A DNA stretch of 64,000 nucleotides. Origin: Microbacterium capsulatum (GTDB lineage: Bacteria; Actinomycetota; Actinomycetes; Actinomycetales; Microbacteriaceae). The first letter of the stretch is position 1; each line of letters starts with the position of its first letter. The position numbers and the translations under genes were made by a program. The notes beneath the pieces were generated by a model. It made no database searches, was not told the origin of the DNA, and saw only the letters and a program-made list of their open reading frames with translations. The stretch is taken from contig NZ_JAVFCB010000005.1 in the NCBI RefSeq assembly GCF_030865425.1, positions 29,974 through 93,973 of the forward strand. Direction: 5' to 3'. Positions 44,740 through 53,761 of the stretch are shown piece after piece.

Positions 44740-45865
44740 ACGCATCTACATGTCTTCGCCCGACGTGACCGAACGGGAGGAGAGCGCGATCATCGCGGCT
44801 ATCCGCTCAGGCTGGATCGCCCCGCTCGGGCCCGACGTCGATTCGTTCGAGCAGGAGCTCGCCGCCCGTCTCGGAGTGGCATACGGTGTTGCGTTGAGTT
44901 CGGGCACGGCAGCCCTGCACCTCGGATTGCTGACGCTCGGAGTGAAGCCCGGTGATGTCGTCGTGACCTCGACGATGACGTTCGCTGCGACAACCAACGC
45001 GATCGTCTACACCGGTGCCGAGCCGTTCTTCGTCGACGCTGACCTCGCGACGGGCAACATGGATCCCGTGCTGCTGAGACAGGCGCTCACGTCGCTGCGT
45101 GAGGCGGGGGAGGAGGTCGCCGCTATCATTCCCGTCGACCTGCTCGGCAAGGCCGTCGATTACACGGCGATCACGGCGATCGCTGAGGAGTTCAGCGTGC
45201 CGCTGCTCGCCGATGCCGCGGAATCTCTGGGCGCATCGCATGCGGGCCGCGCCGCCGGGAGCTTCGGCCGTGCGTCGGTCGTCTCATTCAACGGCAACAA
45301 GATCATGACGACTTCGGGCGGAGGCATGCTCCTCACCGATGATGAGGACCTCGCACGGCGTGTGCGCTATCTCGCCACGCAAGCCCGCCAACCGGTCGCG
45401 CATTACGAGCACACAGATGTCGGCTACAACTATCGGATGAGCAATCTGCTCGCCGCACTCGGCCGCGCGCAGTTGAGCAGGCTCGACGAGATGATCGCGC
45501 GGCGCCGCGAAATGCGGGAGCTCTACAAGGAGTTGTTCGCGAGCGTCGACGGTGTCGAGGTGTTCGGTGCCGAGGGGGACGAGAACGACAACGTGTGGCT
45601 GACTTCGATCCTCGTCGATGAAGAGCGCACGGGCTGGACTCCGAGCGACTTGTCGGCGGCGTTGGCGGCGGACGACATCGAGAGCCGGCCGCTGTGGAAG
45701 CCAATGCACAAGCAGCCGGTGTTCGCACACCTCCGCGGTGTCATCAACGGCGCCTCGGAGCGACTGTTCGAGCGGGGCCTGACGTTGCCGAGCGGGTCCG
45801 CGCTGACGGCGTCGCAGCGGGCGCGAGTGGTCGACAGGATCCACGACTTCCTCAGGGAGCGCTAA
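44732..45865 (+). CDS. DegT/DnrJ/EryC1/StrS sugar aminotransferase (PglE-like)
   Basis: The 377-aa PLP enzyme would aminate the 4-keto sugar made by the preceding dehydratase. The PLP lysine is Lys190 in SFNGNKIMTTSGGG. SSGTAALHLGLL binds the cofactor phosphate, and VDYNYRMSN-like sequence (VGYNYRMSNLLAAL) is conserved. The start at ATG-equivalent GTG 44732 overlaps the upstream gene by 8 nt. The next gene is 3 nt downstream. Confidence 0.93.
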   Translation: MAERIYMSSPDVTEREESAIIAAIRSGWIAPLGPDVDSFEQELAARLGVAYGVALSSGTAALHLGLLTLGVKPGDVVVTSTMTFAATTNAIVYTGAEPFFVDADLATGNMDPVLLRQALTSLREAGEEVAAIIPVDLLGKAVDYTAITAIAEEFSVPLLADAAESLGASHAGRAAGSFGRASVVSFNGNKIMTTSGGGMLLTDDEDLARRVRYLATQARQPVAHYEHTDVGYNYRMSNLLAALGRAQLSRLDEMIARRREMRELYKELFASVDGVEVFGAEGDENDNVWLTSILVDEERTGWTPSDLSAALAADDIESRPLWKPMHKQPVFAHLRGVINGASERLFERGLTLPSGSALTASQRARVVDRIHDFLRER

Positions 45866-45868
45866 AGC

Positions 45869-46486
45869 ATGGCACCAGTTCGGCCGTACGACTTCATCAA
45901 AAGATTCCTCGACATCGTCGCCTCAGCGGTGGCGCTCGTCGTCCTGTCTCCTGTGCTTGTGATCGTGGTGATCCTGGTGAGGACTCGCCTCGGCAAGCCG
46001 GTGCTGTTCGTGCAGGCGCGCCCGGGCCTCAACGGCCGGATCTTCCTGCTTCGCAAGTTCCGCTCGATGCTCGACATCGACGAATCCCGGGGCCTCGTCA
46101 GCGACGCGGATCGGCTGACGGGTTTCGGTCGCGCTTTGCGCGCGACGAGTCTAGACGAGTTGCCCTCGCTGTGGAACGTACTTCGGGGAGACATGAGCGT
46201 GGTTGGGCCTCGCCCGCTGCTCGTCGAGTACCTGCCGAAGTACACCCCGTTGCAAGCGAGGCGTCACGAGGTGCGGCCGGGGATCACCGGGCTCGCTCAG
46301 GCAAGCGGACGAAATGCGCTCGGCTGGGAGGACAAGTTCGCCCTCGACGTGGAGTACGTGGACAACCGTAGTCTGAGTCTCGACGCACGAGTCATTCTCG
46401 CGACCATCAAGTCGATGGCTGTACGGGAGGGGATTTCGGCGGAGGGACAGGCCACGATGTCGAAGTTCGAGGGGAGTGACGCATGA
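45869..46486 (+). CDS. Phosphoglycosyl transferase (PglC-like initiating enzyme)
   Basis: The 205-aa product is the short, monotopic type of polyprenyl phosphoglycosyl transferase. It has one N-terminal re-entrant hydrophobic helix (FLDIVASAVALVVLSPVLVIVVIL), then FVQARPGLNGRIFLLRKFRSM, the catalytic Asp-Glu in SLDELPSLWNVLRGDMSVVGPRPL, and RPGITGLAQASGRN. It would load the amino-deoxy sugar phosphate onto undecaprenyl phosphate and so start the repeat unit. It overlaps the acyltransferase start by 4 nt. Confidence 0.93.
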   Translation: MAPVRPYDFIKRFLDIVASAVALVVLSPVLVIVVILVRTRLGKPVLFVQARPGLNGRIFLLRKFRSMLDIDESRGLVSDADRLTGFGRALRATSLDELPSLWNVLRGDMSVVGPRPLLVEYLPKYTPLQARRHEVRPGITGLAQASGRNALGWEDKFALDVEYVDNRSLSLDARVILATIKSMAVREGISAEGQATMSKFEGSDA

Positions 46487-47130
46487 CTCGTGCATTCGTC
46501 GTCGGCGCCGGGGGGTTCGGGCGAGAAGTTCTCGACGTTCTGCGTGACCAGGGGATCGACATCGAAGGCGTGGTCGACGACGCGCCAAGCGAGCAGAATC
46601 TGCGCCTGCTCGAGAGGCAGGGCGTCAGATACCTGGGGACCGTGGAACACGCCCTCCGCGAATACGCAGGCAGCTCAGTTCGATACCTCCTCGGGATCGG
46701 CAGTGCGGCCGTTCGTCGCGTACTCGATGAACGGTTCAGCGAGGCTGGCATTGTGCCCATGTCCGTGGTCCACTCGTCAGCAACGATGGGGTTTGACGTT
46801 CGGATCGCTCCGGGGGCTGTGGTTTGCGCCGGGGTGCGCATAACGTCGAACGTCGAACTCGGCCGACACGTCCATCTCAACCTCAACGTGACCGTAGGCC
46901 ACGACACAACGATCGAAGATTACGTCTCAGTAAACCCCGGAGCCGCGATCTCTGGTGCGGTGACGATCCGAGAGGAAGCGCTGCTCGGCGCTAACGCGTT
47001 CATCCTCCAGGGGCTCGAGGTCGGGCGTCGCAGCGTCGTCGGCGCCTCTGCGGCGGCGATGAGATCCGTCCAACCCGACACCACCGTGGTCGGTGTACCC
47101 GCACGGATCCTCGCTCGTCGCCCTTCATGA
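46483..47130 (+). CDS. PglD-like sugar N-acyltransferase (left-handed beta-helix)
   Basis: The 215-aa product has an N-terminal Rossmann-like part (AFVVGAGGFGREVLDVLRDQG) that binds the UDP-sugar in PglD, and a C-terminal hexapeptide beta-helix. His140 in NVTVGHDTTIED matches the PglD catalytic His. PglD uses acetyl-CoA to acetylate the 4-amino group. Here an ACP and two fatty-acid-type enzymes follow directly, so the acyl donor may be different. It overlaps the PglC-like gene by 4 nt. Confidence 0.9.
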   Translation: MTRAFVVGAGGFGREVLDVLRDQGIDIEGVVDDAPSEQNLRLLERQGVRYLGTVEHALREYAGSSVRYLLGIGSAAVRRVLDERFSEAGIVPMSVVHSSATMGFDVRIAPGAVVCAGVRITSNVELGRHVHLNLNVTVGHDTTIEDYVSVNPGAAISGAVTIREEALLGANAFILQGLEVGRRSVVGASAAAMRSVQPDTTVVGVPARILARRPS

Positions 47131-47158
47131 CCATCGATATGAACAGATAGGCCAACGC

Positions 47159-47371
47159 ATGGAACAGAACGAACTGCTCGAACTGGTAGCAGAAATTCTC
47201 GAAGTCGAATCGGTCGCATTGACGGATGACCTGGCGGACAAAGGTTGGGACTCTCTGTCGAACCTCACATTCATTGCCGAAGTCGACGAGCGGGTCGGCG
47301 TTGAGGTCGACGCGGATGGTCTCGCTCATGCGGTTACCGTTGCCGACCTCCTCCCACTGACACGAGCCTGA
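47159..47371 (+). CDS. Acyl carrier protein
   Basis: A 70-aa acidic protein with the phosphopantetheine attachment Ser32 in GWDSLSNLTFI. Helix I (ELLELVAEILEVE) and the C-terminal helix are typical. ATG 47159 is chosen to give the normal ACP length; a start at 47093 would add 22 unrelated residues overlapping the previous gene. It is not the housekeeping AcpP context, and lies between a sugar acyltransferase and FabG-like and KAS III-like genes. Confidence 0.9.
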   Translation: MEQNELLELVAEILEVESVALTDDLADKGWDSLSNLTFIAEVDERVGVEVDADGLAHAVTVADLLPLTRA

Positions 47372-47376
47372 GCTCC

Positions 47377-48138
47377 ATGGCAGATTCCAATTCTTCGCTG
47401 GATAGGTATCGAGTCGCGATCACAGGGGCGTCATCAGGGATCGGCCGTGCGATCGCCGTTCAAGCCAGCAAGCGTGGTGCGACGGTCGCCCTGATCGCGC
47501 GGCGGGAGAGCGAGCTCCACGCAGTACAGCAGGAGCTCGCCGGGAGCGGGCACGTCGTCATCGTTGCGGATGTCGCCGATGATGACGAGGTGGGACGTAT
47601 CCTTCCCGAGGCTGTGGCAGCGCTCGGTCCGCTCAACGTGCTGGTGCACGCCGCCGGCGTTCATCAAGTCACGCCGTTGCGCGCAGTTTCGGCTGCAACT
47701 GCTCGGCGGATGTTCGACGTCAACGTCACAAGCGCGGTGATGCTCGCGAAGTCGTTCCGACGGAAAGATGTCCGTGCCGACGAGGCGAACATCGTGTTCC
47801 TGTCGTCAGCGATCGGTCTCGTAGGGGGAAGCGGTGTCAGCGTGTACGCCGCCACGAAGAGTGCCGTGGCTTCCCTCACGCAGTCACTCGCGCTGGAACT
47901 CGCTCGCGAAAAGATTCGCGTCAACGCGATCGCCGCAGGAATCGTCACCACGCCGTTGACCGAGGAACTGCACGCACGACTCGGCGGTGAAGTCTGGGCT
48001 CGGATCGAGGATGCGCATCCTCTCGGGATCGGCACAGCTGACGACGTGGCGTCGGCTGCATTGTTCCTCGCCTCACCAGCAGCGCGATGGATCACCGGTA
48101 GCGTGCTGTCCGTCGACGGCGGCTACACGGCGCAGTAG
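47377..48138 (+). CDS. SDR family 3-oxoacyl-ACP reductase-like enzyme
   Basis: The 253-aa product is a classical short-chain dehydrogenase: TGASSGIGRAIA binds the cofactor, NVLVHAAG follows, catalytic Ser is in VFLSSAIG, and Tyr-x3-Lys is in SVYAATKSAVASL. RRESEL after strand two favours NADPH. The context (ACP 5 nt upstream, KAS III downstream) points to reduction of a 3-ketoacyl-ACP, giving a 3-hydroxyacyl chain. Confidence 0.88.
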   Translation: MADSNSSLDRYRVAITGASSGIGRAIAVQASKRGATVALIARRESELHAVQQELAGSGHVVIVADVADDDEVGRILPEAVAALGPLNVLVHAAGVHQVTPLRAVSAATARRMFDVNVTSAVMLAKSFRRKDVRADEANIVFLSSAIGLVGGSGVSVYAATKSAVASLTQSLALELAREKIRVNAIAAGIVTTPLTEELHARLGGEVWARIEDAHPLGIGTADDVASAALFLASPAARWITGSVLSVDGGYTAQ

Positions 48139-48170
48139 TTCGCGCATCTAACAGACTAAGGAAGACCATC

Positions 48171-49175
48171 ATGGGCATGCGGATCAGGGCCGTGGAGTAC
48201 TACCTCCCTCCGGGGACTTTGAGCAACAACGATCTTTCCGCGTCGTTTCCGGAATGGAGTGTCGAAAAGATCTCTGCGAAAACGGGCATTCGCTCGCGAC
48301 ACGTGGCGAGTGGCGACGAGTACTCTTCCGACCTCGCCGTGCGAGCCGCCGAAAAGTGCTTCGCCGCCCGGCCCGAACTACGAAATGACGTGGACTATGT
48401 CATCGTCTGTTCGCAAACGTCTGATTTCGTCCTCCCCGGCATTGCTGGTATCGTGCAGGATCGGCTGGGGCTGCCCACCGGCATCGGTGCCGTGGATATC
48501 AATCTGGGATGCTCGGGATATGTTTACGCGCTCGGGCTCGCAAAGGGTCTGATCGAGTCTCGGCAAGCGACTCGCATACTTCTTATCACCAGTGACACGT
48601 ACACGAAGCTGCTCAACGAACGCGACAAATCCGTGCGCACGATCTTCGGCGATGGCGCCACAGCGAGCATCATCGATTCCGACGCGAGACATGACGGATT
48701 TCAGATTGTTTATGGCACTGACGGAGCGGGCGCGGCAAGTCTGATTGTTCCTGGGGGCGGCATCCGTGACGGGCGCGAGATTCAGCCGTCCGCCGATGCG
48801 GCGGCACGACAGCTGGACTCAGGGCAGTTCGACCTCTACATGGATGGCCCGGACATATTCAACTTCACGCTGCGTGTGGTGCCGCAGTCTGTGAACGATT
48901 TGTTGGAGCGGAGCGGGCTGGAAAAGGACGAGGTCGATCTGTTCGTGTTCCACCAGGCGAACGCGTTCATGCTCGATCATCTGCGGCGCAAACTCGATAT
49001 CCCCAAAGAACGGTTCTTTCTCTCTCTTGAAGAGACGGGAAACACGGTCTCGTCAACCATTCCGATTGCGCTCGCGGAGGCCGTGCGTTCGGGTGCGCTC
49101 GTACCTGGGATGATGGTGATGCTTTTGGGGTTCGGCGTGGGTCTATCGTGGGCGGGGATGCTGCTCAAATGGTGA
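48171..49175 (+). CDS. 3-oxoacyl-ACP synthase III-like enzyme
   Basis: The 334-aa thiolase-fold enzyme has the full KAS III triad: Cys114 in NLGCSGYVYAL, His261 in VFHQANAFML, and Asn291 in ETGNTVSSTIPI. It would condense an acyl-CoA with malonyl-ACP to give a beta-ketoacyl-ACP. AAGGAAGACCATC precedes the ATG. Codon use is less GC3-rich than in the ribosomal region (several ATT, TTT and TTG codons), in line with transfer. Confidence 0.9.
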   Translation: MGMRIRAVEYYLPPGTLSNNDLSASFPEWSVEKISAKTGIRSRHVASGDEYSSDLAVRAAEKCFAARPELRNDVDYVIVCSQTSDFVLPGIAGIVQDRLGLPTGIGAVDINLGCSGYVYALGLAKGLIESRQATRILLITSDTYTKLLNERDKSVRTIFGDGATASIIDSDARHDGFQIVYGTDGAGAASLIVPGGGIRDGREIQPSADAAARQLDSGQFDLYMDGPDIFNFTLRVVPQSVNDLLERSGLEKDEVDLFVFHQANAFMLDHLRRKLDIPKERFFLSLEETGNTVSSTIPIALAEAVRSGALVPGMMVMLLGFGVGLSWAGMLLKW

Positions 49176-49230
49176 ATCGGCGGCTCCTTGTCGCGGAACC
49201 GAGCGGCCGGATGCCGGAAGGCGTCAGCTT

Positions 49231-50457
49231 GTGAAGGTTCTTCTACTGTCGCAATACTTCGCCCCCGAGCCTGCTCCCATCCCCGTGGACATTGCCGAAT
49301 CGCTGGCGGAACGCGGGCACGTGGTGAAGGTTCTTACCGGATTCCCGAACTATCCCTCTGGAGTATTGCAGCAGGGGTATCGGCAGCGATGGCGTCGACG
49401 CGATCAGCTGGGCCCGGTTCAGGTTCTTCGAGTTCCGATGTTCATCGACCACTCACAGAGCGCGCTGAAGCGCGTGGTCAATTACACCTCGTTTGCGCTG
49501 TCCGCGCTCACCGCTCGCAGGTTCGCCAAGGGGTCTGACGTGGTGTACGTTTATGCGACGCCAATGACCGCCGGCGTTCCCGCCTGGATCTGGCGGCTCT
49601 TGTTCGGGGTTCCGTATGTGCTCCATGTCCAGGATCTGTGGCCCGATTCGGTGTTGGGGTCCACGATGGTGGGGGAGGGCAGGGGCGCATCGTTGATCGG
49701 CCGGGCGCTGACCCCGTGGCTGCGCAGTATGTACCGCCAGGCGGCGGCTGTCATTGGGATCGCTCCGACGATGGTGTCGACTCTGGTTGACAGAGGCTCC
49801 CCCGCTGCGTCGACGATGCTCATCTACAACTGGGCTGGCGACGCAAGTGGGTCCGAGGCACCTCGCGTCCGTGTCCGCCGCGGCGCCGCGGTTCGCGTGG
49901 TCTATGCCGGCAACGTTGGGGCGATGCAAGACCTAGGCACGGCGATCAGGGCCGTGCATGCCGCGAAGGATACCGGCGTGCACCTTGAAATCGTCGGCGA
50001 CGGGGTCGCTCACGAGGAGCTGCAGACGTTGGTGAGCGATCTGGGCGTGGAGAACGTCTCATTTCACGGGCCCGTGCCGCGTGAGAGAATGCCCGAAGTG
50101 TACGCCCGCTCGGACGTGGCTCTGGTGCCACTCAAAGACCTCCCCGTGTTCCGCGGCACCATTCCCTCCAAACTCCAGGCCGTGCTCGCTGCCGGACTTC
50201 CGGTACTTACCACGGTCCAGGGTGATGTGCGGGCCTTCGTCGAGGCGCATGGTCTCGGCTTCACGGCCGACCCCGAGGACGTCGAAGCGCTCGAGTCCTC
50301 GCTGCGCGCCGTCGCGGCGAGTTCGGCGGAGGAAAGGTGTCGGATGGGGGCGAATGCGGCTCGCGCGTACCGCGACAATTTCACCCGGGAATCCGGAATT
50401 GACAGAATCGAGAGTGTGCTGGTCGAGGCGGCACGAGGAAAGAGCAGGCGGAGATGA
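49231..50457 (+). CDS. GT4 family glycosyltransferase (WbuB-like)
   Basis: The 408-aa GT-B enzyme has the N-terminal LSQYFAPEPAPIPVDIAESLAERGH region and the C-terminal donor-site VPLKDLPVFRGTIPSKLQAVLAAGLPV. The sequence resembles WbuB-type transferases that often sit next to the FnlABC/CapEFG genes, as here, and are assigned to L-FucNAc transfer. GTG 49231 is the start. It overlaps the next gene by 4 nt. Confidence 0.88.
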   Translation: MKVLLLSQYFAPEPAPIPVDIAESLAERGHVVKVLTGFPNYPSGVLQQGYRQRWRRRDQLGPVQVLRVPMFIDHSQSALKRVVNYTSFALSALTARRFAKGSDVVYVYATPMTAGVPAWIWRLLFGVPYVLHVQDLWPDSVLGSTMVGEGRGASLIGRALTPWLRSMYRQAAAVIGIAPTMVSTLVDRGSPAASTMLIYNWAGDASGSEAPRVRVRRGAAVRVVYAGNVGAMQDLGTAIRAVHAAKDTGVHLEIVGDGVAHEELQTLVSDLGVENVSFHGPVPRERMPEVYARSDVALVPLKDLPVFRGTIPSKLQAVLAAGLPVLTTVQGDVRAFVEAHGLGFTADPEDVEALESSLRAVAASSAEERCRMGANAARAYRDNFTRESGIDRIESVLVEAARGKSRRR

Positions 50458-51506
50458 CAGGATCGTACGACGGGGCAAAGGTTCTCGTGACAGGAGGAAC
50501 GGGCTCGTTCGGGCATACAGTGGCCCGCAAACTGCTGGAAAGCGACGTCGCCGAGATCCGGATCTTCAGCCGGGACGAGGCCAAGCAGGACCTGATGCGG
50601 CATGAGGTGAGAGACAGCCGACTCCGTTTCTACGTCGGCGACGTGCGTGACTTCGACAGCGTCGATCGGGCGACCCGGGACATCGACTTCATCTTCCACG
50701 CTGCGGCGCTCAAACAGGTCCCATCATGCGAGTTCTTCCCGATGGAAGCCGTACGGACCAATGTGCACGGCAGCGAGAATGTCGTGCGCGCCGCAGATCG
50801 CAACGGGGTGAAGTCCGTCGTCTGCCTGAGCACGGACAAGGCCGTTTATCCAGTCAACGCCATGGGCCTGTCCAAGGCGATGATGGAGAAGGTCGCGCAG
50901 TCCTACGGGCTCAACAATCCGCATGCCGGAACCACCGTCTCCTGCGTGCGCTACGGCAACGTCATGTACTCCCGCGGATCCGTGATCCCGCTCTTCATCA
51001 ACCAACTGAAGACCGGCAACAACATCACGGTGACCAACCCGGACATGACGCGGTTCATGATGTCGCTCGCACATTCCGTAGACCTCGTGGAGTTCGCATT
51101 CCACAATGCGCATCAGGGGGACCTGTTCGTGCGCAAGGCCCGTGCGACGTCGATCGCGACACTTGCCCAGGCCGTCCTAAACCTGTTCCGTTCCCGCGCC
51201 CGCATCGAAGTCATTGGCACGAGGCATGCCGAGAAGCTCTCCGAGGCACTGGCGACCAGGGAGGAGCTCTCCCGAGCCCACGACATGGGGGACTACTTCC
51301 GCGTCGCCGCCGACAGCAGGGATCTCAACTACAGCCTTTACTTCGAAGAGGGCAATGTTGAGCAGCACAGCTTCGAGGACTACGACTCGCACACAGTTGA
51401 GCGGATGGATGTCGAGGCGGTTGAGCAGCTGCTGCTGACCCTGCCCGAGGTGCGCCGTGAGCTCGCCCTGGCGGGCATCGATACGGCGGCGGAGAGCGGC
51501 GCGTGA
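50454..51506 (+). CDS. UDP-GlcNAc 4,6-dehydratase/5-epimerase (CapE/FnlA/WbjB-like)
   Basis: The 350-aa SDR enzyme starts VLVTGGTGSFGHTVARKLL. Its catalytic region STDKAVYPVNAMGLSKAMMEK shows Met in place of Tyr (MxxxK), as in CapE. It performs the first step from UDP-GlcNAc towards UDP-L-FucNAc. It is the first of three consecutive genes for that pathway, with 4-nt overlaps on both sides. Confidence 0.93.
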   Translation: MTGSYDGAKVLVTGGTGSFGHTVARKLLESDVAEIRIFSRDEAKQDLMRHEVRDSRLRFYVGDVRDFDSVDRATRDIDFIFHAAALKQVPSCEFFPMEAVRTNVHGSENVVRAADRNGVKSVVCLSTDKAVYPVNAMGLSKAMMEKVAQSYGLNNPHAGTTVSCVRYGNVMYSRGSVIPLFINQLKTGNNITVTNPDMTRFMMSLAHSVDLVEFAFHNAHQGDLFVRKARATSIATLAQAVLNLFRSRARIEVIGTRHAEKLSEALATREELSRAHDMGDYFRVAADSRDLNYSLYFEEGNVEQHSFEDYDSHTVERMDVEAVEQLLLTLPEVRRELALAGIDTAAESGA

Positions 51507-52597
51507 GCAAGATCGCCCTCACCGGTGCCAACGGCTTCCTCGGATGGCATGTCCGCGCGGCCACGCACGCTGAAGGCGACGAATTCGCGGGGATTCCCGT
51601 CGGTGACGCCTTCGATGCGGACAGAGCCGCAGCCCTGATCGACGGTAGCGCCCGCGCGATCCACCTCGCGGGCGTCAACCGGGGACCCGATGAGAACGTC
51701 GCGACCGGGAACGTCCGGTTCGCAGAGCAGTTCGCGTCGGCTCTGCGCGCAGCGGCTGAGCCGCCCGTCGTGGTTGTCTTCGCTAATTCGACCCAGGTAA
51801 ACAACGGCTCGGTCTACGGCGACGCGAAGAGCCGAGCAGCGGCGATCATTGCGGCGGCGGCGGAGGACGTCGGCGCCGAGTTCTGCGACGTGCGACTCCC
51901 TAACCTGTTCGGCGAGCACGGTCAACCCTTCTACAACGCGGTTACCGCGACCTTCTGTCACCTCCTGGCTCGCGGCGAGGAGCCTGAGGTGCAGCAGGAT
52001 CGCGAGCTGACGCTGCTGCATGCGCAAGACGCGGCCGATCTCCTCCGGGGAACCATCTCACTCGAGGAGGGCAGGGCGAGGGAGCGGCGCGAGTGCGTCT
52101 CCAGCCTGCTTGGTCGGCTGAGCGAGATCGCTGCTCTCTACACTGAGGGGGAAATCCCTGACGTGAGTACTGCGTTCGGGCGGGACCTTTTCAACACCTA
52201 CCGGTCGTACGCCTTCTCTCGACAGGCTCCGATCCGGCTGCAGCCTCACGCCGACGCTCGGGGGGCCTTCTTCGAGATCGTTCGCACGCATGGTGGCAAC
52301 GCACAGTCATCGTTCTCGACCACGGTCCCTGGCGTCACCCGCGGCGATCACTACCACCGACGGAAAGTCGAGCGGTTCACAGTCCTGTCTGGAGTCGGGC
52401 GGATCTCCCTGCGCCGACTGTTCACGGATGAGGTGGTCTCATTCGAGATCTCCGGCGAGGAACCCGGTGCGGTCGACATACCGACGTTGTGGGCGCACAA
52501 CATCACGAACGTCGGTTCCGAAATGTTGTACACATCATTCTGGACCGACGACATCTTCGACCCGCAGAACCCCGACACGATCGCCGAGGTGGTTTGA
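51503..52597 (+). CDS. Bifunctional CapF/FnlB/WbjC-like epimerase-reductase
   Basis: The 364-aa product has an N-terminal SDR domain (ALTGANGFLGWHVRAATH) and a C-terminal cupin domain from about residue 245 (DARGAFFEIVRTHG, TRGDHYHRRKVERFTVLSG). This two-domain order is diagnostic of CapF, whose cupin epimerises C3 and whose SDR domain reduces C4. GTG 51503 overlaps the upstream stop by 4 nt. Confidence 0.93.
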   Translation: MSKIALTGANGFLGWHVRAATHAEGDEFAGIPVGDAFDADRAAALIDGSARAIHLAGVNRGPDENVATGNVRFAEQFASALRAAAEPPVVVVFANSTQVNNGSVYGDAKSRAAAIIAAAAEDVGAEFCDVRLPNLFGEHGQPFYNAVTATFCHLLARGEEPEVQQDRELTLLHAQDAADLLRGTISLEEGRARERRECVSSLLGRLSEIAALYTEGEIPDVSTAFGRDLFNTYRSYAFSRQAPIRLQPHADARGAFFEIVRTHGGNAQSSFSTTVPGVTRGDHYHRRKVERFTVLSGVGRISLRRLFTDEVVSFEISGEEPGAVDIPTLWAHNITNVGSEMLYTSFWTDDIFDPQNPDTIAEVV

Positions 52598-52599
52598 GC

Positions 52600-53742
52600 A
52601 TGACCGAGAAGCTGAAGGTGCTGACGGTCGTCGGCACACGACCGGAGATCATCCGCCTCTCGGCGACGATCAAGCTCCTAGACGAGCACACCGAACACGT
52701 CCTGGTTCACACCGGGCAGAACTACGACTACGAGCTCAATGAGGTCTTCTTCGAAGACCTCGGGCTGCGCAAGCCGGACCACTTCCTGGAGGCGGACACG
52801 TCCTCACTCGGGGCAGCCCTGGGATCGATTCTTGCCAAGATCGAGAAGGTGTTGATCGTTGAGCGGCCGGACGCCTTCCTCGTGCTGGGTGACACCAACA
52901 GCTGCATCTCTGCGGTGATGGCCAAGCGCATGCGCATCCCGGTCTTCCACATGGAGGCCGGCAACCGCTCGTTCGATGAGAACGTCCCGGAGGAAACCAA
53001 TCGGCGGCTGGTGGACCATGTGTCGGACTACAACCTCGTCTATACCGAGCACGCGCGACGGAACCTCCTCGCAGAGGGGATCCATCCCGCCAGGATCCTG
53101 CTAACAGGCTCACCGATGCGCGAGGTGCTCGAGCAGAACCGTGAACAGATCGAGGCGAGCGACGCGGTCGAGCGGATGGGACTCAACCCGGGGGAGTACT
53201 TCCTCGTCAGTCTGCACCGCGAGGAAAACGTCGACAGCCCGAGCCGCCTCCGCTCGGCGATCGATGCGCTCGTCGAACTCAGCGTCGAGTATGAGCTGCC
53301 TGTCCTGGTCTCGACGCATCCGCGCACGCGCAAGCGCCTCGAGGCACTCGGAATCGCCGAGAACGACCGCGTTCGCTACCATGTGCCTTTCGGTTTCCAC
53401 AACTACTGCAAGCTCCAGCTGGAATCAAAACTTGTGCTCTCAGACAGCGGGACGATCAGTGAGGAGTCCAGCCTGCTGGGCTTCCCGGCCATTACGCTTC
53501 GTGACTTCATCGAGCGTCCGGAAGCCCTCGACGCCGGCGCGATCGTCACCTCCGGGGTCGCGCGAAACGAAATCCTGGATTCGGTGAGGATCGCCCTGGC
53601 ATCGCGCGAGAACGAGCATCGCCGGATTCCTAGAGGGTACGAGATCGCTGACGTGTCCTACCGTGTGCTCGGATTCCTTCGTGGTTCGGCACACTCCCAC
53701 GGTCAGCGGGCGGGCCTTCGACTGGCGGGGGAGTCCGCATGA
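52600..53742 (+). CDS. UDP-N-acetyl sugar 2-epimerase (CapG/FnlC/WbjD-like)
   Basis: The 380-aa non-hydrolysing 2-epimerase has VVGTRPEIIRLSATI at the start, HMEAGNRSFDENVPEE, the STHPRTRKRLE segment and SDSGTISEES. It would complete UDP-L-FucNAc synthesis. The WecB-type mannosamine epimerase is the alternative by family, but its place directly after CapE and CapF settles the role. ATG 52600 is 2 nt after the CapF stop. Confidence 0.93.
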   Translation: MTEKLKVLTVVGTRPEIIRLSATIKLLDEHTEHVLVHTGQNYDYELNEVFFEDLGLRKPDHFLEADTSSLGAALGSILAKIEKVLIVERPDAFLVLGDTNSCISAVMAKRMRIPVFHMEAGNRSFDENVPEETNRRLVDHVSDYNLVYTEHARRNLLAEGIHPARILLTGSPMREVLEQNREQIEASDAVERMGLNPGEYFLVSLHREENVDSPSRLRSAIDALVELSVEYELPVLVSTHPRTRKRLEALGIAENDRVRYHVPFGFHNYCKLQLESKLVLSDSGTISEESSLLGFPAITLRDFIERPEALDAGAIVTSGVARNEILDSVRIALASRENEHRRIPRGYEIADVSYRVLGFLRGSAHSHGQRAGLRLAGESA

Positions 53743-53761
53743 GCGGTAGGAGGGCGTCCGA

